A stretch of 64,000 nucleotides of DNA from Actinoplanes subtropicus (GTDB lineage: Bacteria; Actinomycetota; Actinomycetes; Mycobacteriales; Micromonosporaceae): positions 1-64,000 of the forward strand of contig NZ_JOJL01000028.1 in assembly GCF_000721705.1 (NCBI RefSeq), read 5' to 3'. Numbering within the stretch: the stretch's first letter is position 1; each line of letters opens with the position of its first letter. Under the pieces are notes generated by a model. The model worked only from the letters and a program-made list of their open reading frames with translations. It did no database searches and was not told the origin of the DNA. Of the stretch, positions 24,450 through 31,685 are shown one piece after another. A program made the position numbers and the translations under genes.

Positions 24450-25799
24450 ATGCCCAAAAAACTCGCCCTGGCGGCGGCCGCTCTCCTTTTCCTGACCACC
24501 GCCTGCTCGGGCGCCGGCTCGACCGGCGGCAGCAGCGGCGGCGGTGACGACAAGACGATCACCGCCCTGATGGTCGGCAACCCGCAGATGGAGGACATCC
24601 AGAAGCTGACCGCCGACAACTTCACCAAACAGACCGGGATCACGGTGAAGTTCACGATCCTCCCGGAGAACGAACTACGCGACAAAGTCACCCAGGACGT
24701 CGCGAACCAGGGCGGGCAGTACGACGTCGCCACGGTCGGCGCGTACGAGGTGCCGATCTGGGCGAAGAACGGCTGGCTGCACGAGCTCTCCACGCAGGCC
24801 CAGGCGGATGCCGGCTACGACGCCAACGACCTGCTCAAGCCGATGGTCCAGGCGGTCAGCGGCGAGGACGGGAAGATGTACGCGGCGCCGTTCTACGGCG
24901 AGTCCTCGTTCCTGATGTACAACAAGGACCTGTTCGCGGCCAAGGGCCTGACCATGCCCGAGCACCCGACCTGGGCGCAGGTCGCCGACTTCGCGGCCAA
25001 GCTGAACGACAAGAGCAAGGGTGTGGCCGGGATCTGCCTGCGCGGCCTGCCGGGCTGGGGCGAACTCTTCGCGCCGCTGACGACCGTGGTCAACACGTAC
25101 GGCGGAACCTGGTTCGAGAAAGACTGGACGCCGAAGGTCAACGCGCCCGAGTTCACCGCGGCCACCCAGTTCTACGTCGACCTGGTGAAGAAGTACGGCG
25201 AGTCCGGCGCCCCGCAGGCCGGCTTCACCGAGTGCCTCAACACGTTCGGCCAGGGCAAGGCGGCCATGTGGTACGACGCGACGTCGGCGGCCGGCACGCT
25301 CGAGGACCCGAACGCGAGCAAGGTGGCCGGCAAGGTCGGTTACGTGTACGCGCCGGTCGACAAGACCGAGTACTCCGGCTGGCTGTGGACCTGGGCGTGG
25401 GCGATGCCGAAGACCACCAAGAAGGCCGACGCCGCCTGGAAGTTCATCTCCTGGGCGACCAGCAAGGACTACGAGAACCTGGTCGGCGCGAAGCTCGGCT
25501 GGTCCCGGGTGCCGTCCGGCAAGCGCACCTCGACGTACAGCAACCCGGACTACCTGAATTCGGCCAAGGCGTTCGCCAACGTCACGCTCGGCTCGATCGA
25601 ACACGCCAACCCGCAGAACCCAGGCCTGCAACCGCGGCCGGCGCTGGGCGTCCAGTACGTCGGCATCCCGGAGTTCGCCGACCTCGGCACCAAGGTGTCG
25701 CAGGAGGTGAGCGCCGCCATCGCGGGCAGCACCACGGTCGACAAGGCCCTGGCCGACGGCCAGAAGATGGCCGAAGACGTGGCGAAGAACTACAAGTGA
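24450..25799 (+). CDS. Polyol/sugar ABC transporter substrate-binding lipoprotein
   Basis: A 449-residue family 1 extracellular solute-binding protein. The signal peptide ends in a lipobox (LLFLTTACSG), so Cys near residue 19 would be lipid-anchored outside the membrane. The body shows typical features of the sorbitol/mannitol subgroup: TALMVGNPQMEDI at the start of lobe 1, the hinge region around YDVATVGAYEVPIW, and WLWTWAWAMPKTTKK. It delivers its sugar to the two permeases encoded directly downstream. The first permease start overlaps its stop by one base (TGATG). The polyol preference is inferred from the neighbours and resemblance. Confidence 0.85.
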   Translation: MPKKLALAAAALLFLTTACSGAGSTGGSSGGGDDKTITALMVGNPQMEDIQKLTADNFTKQTGITVKFTILPENELRDKVTQDVANQGGQYDVATVGAYEVPIWAKNGWLHELSTQAQADAGYDANDLLKPMVQAVSGEDGKMYAAPFYGESSFLMYNKDLFAAKGLTMPEHPTWAQVADFAAKLNDKSKGVAGICLRGLPGWGELFAPLTTVVNTYGGTWFEKDWTPKVNAPEFTAATQFYVDLVKKYGESGAPQAGFTECLNTFGQGKAAMWYDATSAAGTLEDPNASKVAGKVGYVYAPVDKTEYSGWLWTWAWAMPKTTKKADAAWKFISWATSKDYENLVGAKLGWSRVPSGKRTSTYSNPDYLNSAKAFANVTLGSIEHANPQNPGLQPRPALGVQYVGIPEFADLGTKVSQEVSAAIAGSTTVDKALADGQKMAEDVAKNYK

Positions 25800-26728
25800 T
25801 GACCACCATGGTGGCCCGGCCGGACGAGCGGATCCAGCCGCCCGTCCGGCCCACCAGGGGCGGCCCGAGGGAACGCTGGATACGCCGGGCACCGCTGCTG
25901 CCGGCCCTCGTCTTCGCGATCGTCATCACGCAGATCCCGTTCCTCTACACGCTCTACCTCTCCACGCTGCACTGGAACGCGCTCAAGCCGGGCAAGCACA
26001 AGTTCATCGGCTTCGACAACTACGTGACCGTGCTGACCGACGAGCGGCTGCGCGCGGCGCTGGTCAACACGGTGATCCTGACGGCCGGCGCGGTGATCTT
26101 CTCGATGATTCTCGGTCTCGGGCTGGCTCTGCTGCTGGATCGCAGCTTCGTCGGGCGGCCGATCGTCCGGACCCTGCTGATCACACCGTTCCTGGTGATG
26201 CCGATCGCGGCCGCCCTGCTATGGAAGCACGCGATCTTCAACCCGGCGTACGGCCTGATCAACGGCATCTTCGGCGGCTCGACGGACTGGATCTCGTCAT
26301 ACCCGAAGGGCGCCGTGATCACCACGCTGGTCTGGCAGTGGACGCCGTTCATGATGCTGATCCTGCTGGCCGGCCTGCAGTCGCAGTCGACCGAGGTGAT
26401 CGAGGCGGCCCGGGTCGACGGCGCGAAACCCTGGCAGATCTTCCGCTGGATGACCCTGCCGCACCTGCGGCAGTACCTCGAACTGGGCGGCCTGCTCGGC
26501 TCGATCTACCTGGTCAACACGTTCGACGCGGTCTTCAGCATCACCCAGGGCGGGCCGGGCACGGCGACGACCAACCTGCCGTACGAGATCTACCTGACCA
26601 CCTTCCGCAAGTTCGAGTACGGCGAGGCGTCGGCGGCCGGCGTGATCGTGGTGCTCCTGACGATCATCGTGGCCACCTTCGCGCTGCGGGTCATCTCGAG
26701 CCTCTTCCGGATAGAGGAGCACCGATGA
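25799..26728 (+). CDS. Polyol/sugar ABC transporter permease 1
   Basis: A 309-residue inner membrane permease with six transmembrane helices after a Pro/Arg-rich cytoplasmic N-terminus. The EAA loop that docks the ATPase reads EVIEAARVDGAKPWQIF, with TLPHLRQY following, and is in the usual place near residue 205. The start ATG overlaps the preceding stop by one base and the end overlaps the second permease by four bases, so the genes are translated as one unit. It forms a heterodimeric channel with the next gene product, of the MalF/SmoF type. Confidence 0.88.
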   Translation: MTTMVARPDERIQPPVRPTRGGPRERWIRRAPLLPALVFAIVITQIPFLYTLYLSTLHWNALKPGKHKFIGFDNYVTVLTDERLRAALVNTVILTAGAVIFSMILGLGLALLLDRSFVGRPIVRTLLITPFLVMPIAAALLWKHAIFNPAYGLINGIFGGSTDWISSYPKGAVITTLVWQWTPFMMLILLAGLQSQSTEVIEAARVDGAKPWQIFRWMTLPHLRQYLELGGLLGSIYLVNTFDAVFSITQGGPGTATTNLPYEIYLTTFRKFEYGEASAAGVIVVLLTIIVATFALRVISSLFRIEEHR

Positions 26729-27540
26729 ACAAACGGATCGGCAACACCGTTTGGGGCACGGTCGCCTGGATCGCCGGGATCGTCTTCGTCTTCCCGGTGA
26801 TCTGGATGGTGCTGACCAGCTTCAAGCAGGAGGAGGCGGCCGCCAGCAACCCGCCGGCCTGGGTCTTCACCCCGACGCTGCATCAGTACGAGCAGGTCTT
26901 CGACCGCAACATCACGCCGTTCCTGCTCAACTCGCTGATGGCCAGCGTCTTCTCCACGCTGCTGGTGGTGAGCCTGGCGACGCCCGCGGCGTACGCCCTC
27001 TCGCTGCGCCCGGTCGCGAAGTGGACCGACGCACTGTTCTTCTTCATCAGCACCAAGATGATGCCGGCGGTCGCGGCATTGCTCCCGGTCTATCTCCTGG
27101 CGAAGCATCTAGGGATGCTGGACAACATCTGGACCATGGTCATCCTCTATACGGCGATGAACCTGCCGCTCGCGGTCTGGATGATGCGCAGCTTCCTGCT
27201 GGAGGTGCCGCGCGAGGTGCTGGAGGCCGGCGAGGTGGACGGCGCGTCGCTGCCCACGTCGATTCGGAAAATCATCATGCCGATCGTCTCGCCGGGCCTC
27301 GCGGCCACCGCGCTGATCTGCTTCATCTTCGCCTGGAACGAGTTCTTCCTGGCGGTGAACCTGACCGCGACCAACGCCGGCACCGCGCCGATCTTCCTGG
27401 TCGGGTTCATCTCGTCCGAGGGGCTGTTCCTGGCCCGGCTCTGCGCGGCGGCGACGCTGGTCTCGCTGCCGGTGCTGATCGCCGGCTGGGTGGCGCAGAA
27501 CAAGCTGGTCCGCGGCCTGTCGATGGGAGCCGTCAAGTGA
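26725..27540 (+). CDS. Polyol/sugar ABC transporter permease 2
   Basis: A 271-residue permease with six transmembrane helices, of the MalG/SmoG type. The EAA loop is EVLEAGEVDGASLPTSI followed by KIIMPIVSPG. ATGA overlap with the upstream permease and GTGA overlap with the dehydrogenase show a compact operon. No ATP-binding subunit is encoded in the operon or window; many actinomycetes energise such transporters with one shared ATPase of the MsiK type, and that is the most likely explanation here. Confidence 0.88.
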   Translation: MNKRIGNTVWGTVAWIAGIVFVFPVIWMVLTSFKQEEAAASNPPAWVFTPTLHQYEQVFDRNITPFLLNSLMASVFSTLLVVSLATPAAYALSLRPVAKWTDALFFFISTKMMPAVAALLPVYLLAKHLGMLDNIWTMVILYTAMNLPLAVWMMRSFLLEVPREVLEAGEVDGASLPTSIRKIIMPIVSPGLAATALICFIFAWNEFFLAVNLTATNAGTAPIFLVGFISSEGLFLARLCAAATLVSLPVLIAGWVAQNKLVRGLSMGAVK

Positions 27541-28526
27541 AAGCAGCCGTCGTCGTCACGCCCGGGACGATCGAGATCCGGGAGGTGCCCGACCCGACCC
27601 CCGAGCCGGCCGAGGTGGTGGTGCGGCCGGCCGCGGTCGGCATCTGCGGCACCGACCTGCACATCATGGACGGCGAGTTCGCCCCGGCGTTCCCGATCGT
27701 GCCGGGGCACGAACTGGCCGGCGAGATCGTCGCGGTCGGCTCGGCGGTCACCGGCTACGCGGTCGGCGACCAGGTGGCCGTCGACCCGTCGCTGTACTGC
27801 GGATACTGCTACTACTGCAAGCGGGCCCGGGGCAACCAGTGCGAGAACTGGGCCGCGATCGGGGTGACCGTCCCGGGCGGCGCGGCCGAGTTGGTGGCCG
27901 CGCCGATGGCGAACCTGTTCAAGCTCCCGGCGTCGCTGCCGGCGCGGGACGCGGCGCTGATCGAGCCGCTGTCCTGCGCCGTGCGCGGCTTCGACGTGCT
28001 GCCCCGGCGGCTGGCCTCGTCGTACCTGATCTACGGCTCCGGCACGATGGGCCTGATGATGCTGGAGCTGGCCAAACGCTCCGGCGCCGAGTCGGTGTCC
28101 ATGGTGGATTTAAATCCTGCACGGCTGGCGGCCGCGAAACGGCTCGGCTGCTCGGCGGCGACCACCGTCGCCGACGAGCTGATCGCGCCGCGCGGGTTCG
28201 ACGTCGTGATCGACTGCACCGGCGCCCCGGCGGCCATAAGGGACGGATTGTCCCGAGTCGGCCGCGGTGGGACGTTCCTCCAATTTGGCGTGGCAAACTA
28301 TGACGCACGGGTGGAAATCGAGCCGTACGAGATCTATCGCCGCGAGATCACCATTACCGGGTCGATGGCGGTGCTGCACAGCTTCGACCGGGCCGGGCAG
28401 ATGCTCGCCGCCGGCGTCCTCGACCCATCGATATTCGTCTCGCACAGATTCCCGCTGACCTCGTACGCGGCCGCGCTCGATCAGTTCCGCCGGGGCGAAG
28501 GTCGGAAAATCCTCATCGAACCGTGA
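27537..28526 (+). CDS. Zinc-dependent polyol dehydrogenase
   Basis: A 329-residue medium-chain dehydrogenase. The catalytic zinc site is visible as GICGTDLHIMDG (Cys), PGHELAGEI (His-Glu) and the structural zinc site as CGYCYYCKRARGNQC. The NAD-binding fold begins at YGSGTMGLMM near residue 168. Sorbitol and related polyol dehydrogenases have this plan. The GTG start overlaps the permease stop by four bases, so it is the last gene of the DeoR-controlled operon and would oxidise the imported polyol to a ketose. No kinase for that ketose is present nearby. Confidence 0.88.
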   Translation: MKAAVVVTPGTIEIREVPDPTPEPAEVVVRPAAVGICGTDLHIMDGEFAPAFPIVPGHELAGEIVAVGSAVTGYAVGDQVAVDPSLYCGYCYYCKRARGNQCENWAAIGVTVPGGAAELVAAPMANLFKLPASLPARDAALIEPLSCAVRGFDVLPRRLASSYLIYGSGTMGLMMLELAKRSGAESVSMVDLNPARLAAAKRLGCSAATTVADELIAPRGFDVVIDCTGAPAAIRDGLSRVGRGGTFLQFGVANYDARVEIEPYEIYRREITITGSMAVLHSFDRAGQMLAAGVLDPSIFVSHRFPLTSYAAALDQFRRGEGRKILIEP

Positions 28527-28620
28527 GGTCGGCGGCCGTTCGTGCCATTCCTCTGACCGAAAGTGAGTGAACCGACACGGGTAGTTGGCAGATCCCCGCC
28601 CGATCAGGCTTACTAGATCA

Positions 28621-30141
28621 GTGGGTACCGCCGAGGATCCTCCCCCGACCCTCGCACCAGCGCGCGTCGGCGTCGCCGCGGTCACCTTCTTCGCGCTCGC
28701 GGCGACCGCTCCCCTCCTCGTCCTGATCACCGTCGTGCCCGCCGCCCTCGCCCGCGGCGGCGGGCCGCTCGTGCCGCTCGCCTTCGTCGCCGTCGCGATC
28801 GTCCTGGTCTTCTTCGCCGCCGGCTACGCGGCGATGGCCCACCGCGCTCCGTACGCCGGCGCCATCTACTCGTACGTCTCCCGGGGTCTCGGCCGGCCCG
28901 CCGGGGTCGCCGCCGCCTGGCTCGCGCTCGGCTCCTACCAGGCCCTTCAGCTCGGCATCTACGGCGTCGCCGGGGTCGCCGCCGCGCCCCTGCTGCACAG
29001 CTGGTTCCACGTCGAGGCGCAGTGGTGGCTGGTCGCGGCCGGCTGCTGGCTGCTGGTCGCGCTCGGCGGCATGATCCGGGTGGAGATCCTCAGCGGCCTG
29101 CTCGCCCTGCTGGTGCTGGCCGAGGTGGCGGTCGCGGCCGGTTACGCGGCGGCCAACGTGATGGCCCCGGCCGGCGAGCGCTTCGCCCGGGAGTCGTTCC
29201 TGCCCGCGCACCCCGCCGCGATCGACCGGCCGGCGCTCGGGCTGCTGCTGGCGGTCGGGGCGCTGACCTTCGCCGGTTTCGAGACCACGGGCACGTATGC
29301 CGAGGAGACGATGCGCCCCCGGCGAGAGGCCGGTCATGCCACGTACGCCTCGGTCGTGGTCTTCGGTTTGCTTTTGGCCTTCTGCTCCTGGTCGGTCCTC
29401 GTCGGCACCGGCCCGGGCCAGGTCACCGCGCTGGCCCGCGCCCGCGGCCCGGAGTTGTTGTTCGACCTGGCCGGCGCCCGCCTCCCGCCGTGGGCGGTGA
29501 CCACCGGCCGGGCGGTGCTGCTGGCCGCCCTGGTCGCGGCCGCGTTGTCGCTGCACAACGCGATGGCGCGGTATCTGTACACGCTCGCCCGGGAAAACGT
29601 GCTGCCCGCCGGGCTGGCCCGCACGGCCGCCCGCACGGCCGCCCCGCGAACCGCCTCGCTCACCCAGTCGGCGGCCGCCGCGATCGGGTTGGCGGTCGTC
29701 TACCTGGCCGGCGTCCGCTCCCCCGCGGCCGTCGCGCACCGGCTCACCGTCGCCGGCGGCCTCGGCGTGCTGGTGCTGCTGCTGGCCACCTCGCTCGCCG
29801 CCCTGCTGCACCTCAACCGGGTGCCCAACGGCGAGGGCGCGTGGGGCCGCTTCCTCGCCCCGATCCTGTCCACAGTGGCCCTCGGCACGCTGGGCTACCT
29901 GGCCTTCTCGAACATCCCCTCGCTGCTCGGCGTGCCACCCGACTCGGCGCTGGTCTGGCTGGTGCCGGCCGGATCGGCCGCGGTCGCCGGGGCCGGGCTG
30001 GTGCACGGGCTCGCCCTGCGCAGCGCCCAGCCGTTGCGCTATGCGGGCATCGGCCAGGGCGGGACAGCCATCGTCGTGACACCGAGAGTGCCGCACCCCC
30101 GCGAGCCGGGGGCGCATCGACCGGAACGGGTGAATCGCTGA
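28621..30141 (+). CDS. APC-family amino acid permease
   Basis: A 506-residue membrane protein with about twelve to fourteen transmembrane helices. Helix 1 begins FFALAATAPLLVL with the unwound region typical of amino acid-polyamine-organocation carriers, and FAGFETTGTYAEET in helix 6 is the conserved substrate-contact segment of this superfamily. Amino acid uptake is inferred. The GTG at 28621 is preferred; a TTG at 28585 in the same frame would add twelve residues. It follows the polyol operon by about 95 bases without visible terminator and is followed after 21 bases by the toxin gene. Confidence 0.8.
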   Translation: MGTAEDPPPTLAPARVGVAAVTFFALAATAPLLVLITVVPAALARGGGPLVPLAFVAVAIVLVFFAAGYAAMAHRAPYAGAIYSYVSRGLGRPAGVAAAWLALGSYQALQLGIYGVAGVAAAPLLHSWFHVEAQWWLVAAGCWLLVALGGMIRVEILSGLLALLVLAEVAVAAGYAAANVMAPAGERFARESFLPAHPAAIDRPALGLLLAVGALTFAGFETTGTYAEETMRPRREAGHATYASVVVFGLLLAFCSWSVLVGTGPGQVTALARARGPELLFDLAGARLPPWAVTTGRAVLLAALVAAALSLHNAMARYLYTLARENVLPAGLARTAARTAAPRTASLTQSAAAAIGLAVVYLAGVRSPAAVAHRLTVAGGLGVLVLLLATSLAALLHLNRVPNGEGAWGRFLAPILSTVALGTLGYLAFSNIPSLLGVPPDSALVWLVPAGSAAVAGAGLVHGLALRSAQPLRYAGIGQGGTAIVVTPRVPHPREPGAHRPERVNR

Positions 30142-30162
30142 ACTGACGGGAGGTGACCGGAC

Positions 30163-30645
30163 TTGTCGACCCTTACTCTGGCTCTGCCGCTGGCGTACTA
30201 CGGGCGGGTCTTTCCAGCGGCGTCGGCCGCGCGGGCGGCCTCGGCTTCGGCCGCGCTGGCGTCACTCACAGAACGCGAGCGCGTCTGGGCGCTCGGGCTG
30301 GACGCGGCAACCGGGCGGTTCCGCCCCAACGAGGCGGAGACGGCGGTATTGATCGAGACGGCCCTGGGCGTACGCCTGATCCGAGCCCCGAAGTGGTCCC
30401 GCGCCGACTGGTTCGACGAGCACGGCGTCACCTACGACGCGGTCGGCCCGTTCGCGGCCGGCCGGTTCGAGCAGCAGTGGCGGCGCTTCTCCGAGCAGAT
30501 CCTGTTGCACCTGCGCAAGGCCGACCTGGTCCCGGTCGACGTCTCCCTGTTCACCCGCCCGCAGGTGCGCACCGTCGAGCGCTTCATCGCCGACCGCCGC
30601 CTGACCCCGCGCGTCTTCACCCTGGGGCACCCATGGCCGCGCTGA
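30163..30645 (+). CDS. Probable CdiA-type nuclease toxin domain, stand-alone
   Basis: A 160-residue protein resembling the C-terminal tRNase domains of contact-dependent inhibition (CdiA) toxins. The order of motifs is GRFRPNEAETAVLIETALG (a helix with a conserved Glu), ADWFDEHGVTYDAVGP (Asp and Asp positions of a PD-(D/E)xK-like core) and LRKADLVPVDVSLFTRPQV, close to the HL-KAD-VVVD-T-F pattern of that family. The start is TTG 30163 with GGGAGG upstream. There is no secretion or binding domain, so it is a toxin tip without delivery system. It overlaps the next gene by 13 bases, as toxin and immunity genes often do. The assignment is by motif order only. Confidence 0.6.
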   Translation: MSTLTLALPLAYYGRVFPAASAARAASASAALASLTERERVWALGLDAATGRFRPNEAETAVLIETALGVRLIRAPKWSRADWFDEHGVTYDAVGPFAAGRFEQQWRRFSEQILLHLRKADLVPVDVSLFTRPQVRTVERFIADRRLTPRVFTLGHPWPR

Positions 30646-30923
30646 TCATGGTCCGCCCCGACCGCGACTGGCAGTCCTCGGGCGGCCTCTTCGACTGGAC
30701 CCTGGAATACCTGATCCCCCGAGTCTCCGACGAGAAGACGGCCGACTGGCTCCGCACGATAGTCGAGGAAAACCTCGGCATGCTGTGGATCCCCGACCTC
30801 CCCGACGACACCCAGGCGGAAATCTACGACCTGCTCCGCGCGGGCGTGGTGGCCGCGGCGGCCCACGAGCTACCACCGGCCGCGGTCGACCAACTGCGCG
30901 AATTGGTCGCCCTGACCTACTGA
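30633..30923 (+). CDS. Candidate immunity protein for the preceding toxin
   Basis: A 96-residue, acidic, all-helical-looking protein starting at ATG 30633, inside the last codons of the toxin-like gene. It is rich in Asp and Glu (VSDEKTADWLRTIVEENLG, DLPDDTQAEIYDLLR) and has no known domain. Size, acidity, overlap and order match immunity proteins encoded after CdiA-type toxins. A longer open frame upstream in the same phase is only a shadow of the toxin gene. The dispersed intergenic element begins directly after the stop codon. Confidence 0.55.
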   Translation: MAALIMVRPDRDWQSSGGLFDWTLEYLIPRVSDEKTADWLRTIVEENLGMLWIPDLPDDTQAEIYDLLRAGVVAAAAHELPPAAVDQLRELVALTY

Positions 30924-31038
30924 CCTTGGGCCGGGCCCGCCCGGCAGCCGGAGTCGGAGCCGGTGTTGCAACTCGCGGCCCCGGCGCGCCGGGGACTTGG
31001 CTTTGCTCGTACGGTCGAAGGCGCGGAAGGGAAACGCT
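30924..31038 (+). repeat. Dispersed intergenic element, copy B
   Basis: Begins at the base after the immunity gene stop. It carries all landmarks of copy A and the only perfect version of the central palindrome, CCCCGGCGCGCCGGGG. Downstream part GCTCGTACGGTCGAAGGCG matches copy A nearly base for base. It separates this gene from the convergent membrane protein gene at 31076. Confidence 0.78.
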
Positions 31039-31075
31039 CAGATCTCACGGCGCCTGGCGTTTGTGAAGCGGTCCG

Positions 31076-31669
31076 TCAGGCGAATGGGGGCTGGGTGGGT
31101 GCTGCGTACTGGGAGGCGGCCTGCTGGGCGGCGAACGCCTGAGCGGCGAACGACTCGTGGGCCTTGTCGAACTGGACCGCCTGGCCGCCGTCGATCACGT
31201 GGCCGTTGGCGCGCATGACCCAGCTACCGCCGCGGAGGGCGACGATGAGGCCGGTCAGGAGTAGGAGGAAGCCGATGAAGGCCGCCAGCCCGCCCGAGCT
31301 GTCCGGCAGCACGCCGGTCAGCGCGAAGGCCACCACGCCCGCGGCCAGGATGCCCAGCCCCATGATGACGCCCTGCTTGCGCTCCTGTTTGCAGCGGGCG
31401 CAGAACGGCCAGGCCGGTGCGACGACCGACTTGCGGATGGCCGCGGTGACGATGACGAACACGAGCAGGGCGGCCAGCAGCAGGAGGTAGCTCCAGCCGG
31501 GGTTGCGGGAGATGAACGTGACGCGTTTCTGCTCGACGGCCGGCTCACCGTGCCGGGCACAGACCGTAGGAGTCCCCCAGCCCGTCGCCACGAACTGCGC
31601 CGGAATCCTGACCTCGACCGCCACCGTAACCTCCACTCGCGCATTGATCGGCAGCAGCAGATCGTCCAT
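31076..31669 (-). CDS. Membrane protein of unknown function
   Basis: A 197-residue protein with about three to four transmembrane helices: one near residues 58-78 (YLLLLAALLVFVIVT) and two to three between 100 and 148. A Cys pair, FCARC, lies between the first two hydrophobic stretches and a CARH sits near residue 37, which might bind metal together. The C-terminus is Gln/Ala-rich (AAQAFAAQQAASQYAAP). It lies 16 bases downstream of the second GGDEF-EAL gene on the same strand, so they may be co-transcribed. I do not recognise the family. Confidence 0.6.
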   Translation of the reverse strand: MDDLLLPINARVEVTVAVEVRIPAQFVATGWGTPTVCARHGEPAVEQKRVTFISRNPGWSYLLLLAALLVFVIVTAAIRKSVVAPAWPFCARCKQERKQGVIMGLGILAAGVVAFALTGVLPDSSGGLAAFIGFLLLLTGLIVALRGGSWVMRANGHVIDGGQAVQFDKAHESFAAQAFAAQQAASQYAAPTQPPFA

Positions 31670-31685
31670 GGTGTGGCGGCGAAAT

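Noticed and set aside
30153..30632. N-terminal extension of the immunity gene to give a 256-residue protein
   Set aside because: The extra part is Arg/Gly/Pro-rich shadow of the toxin gene; ATG 30633 gives a normal small protein.
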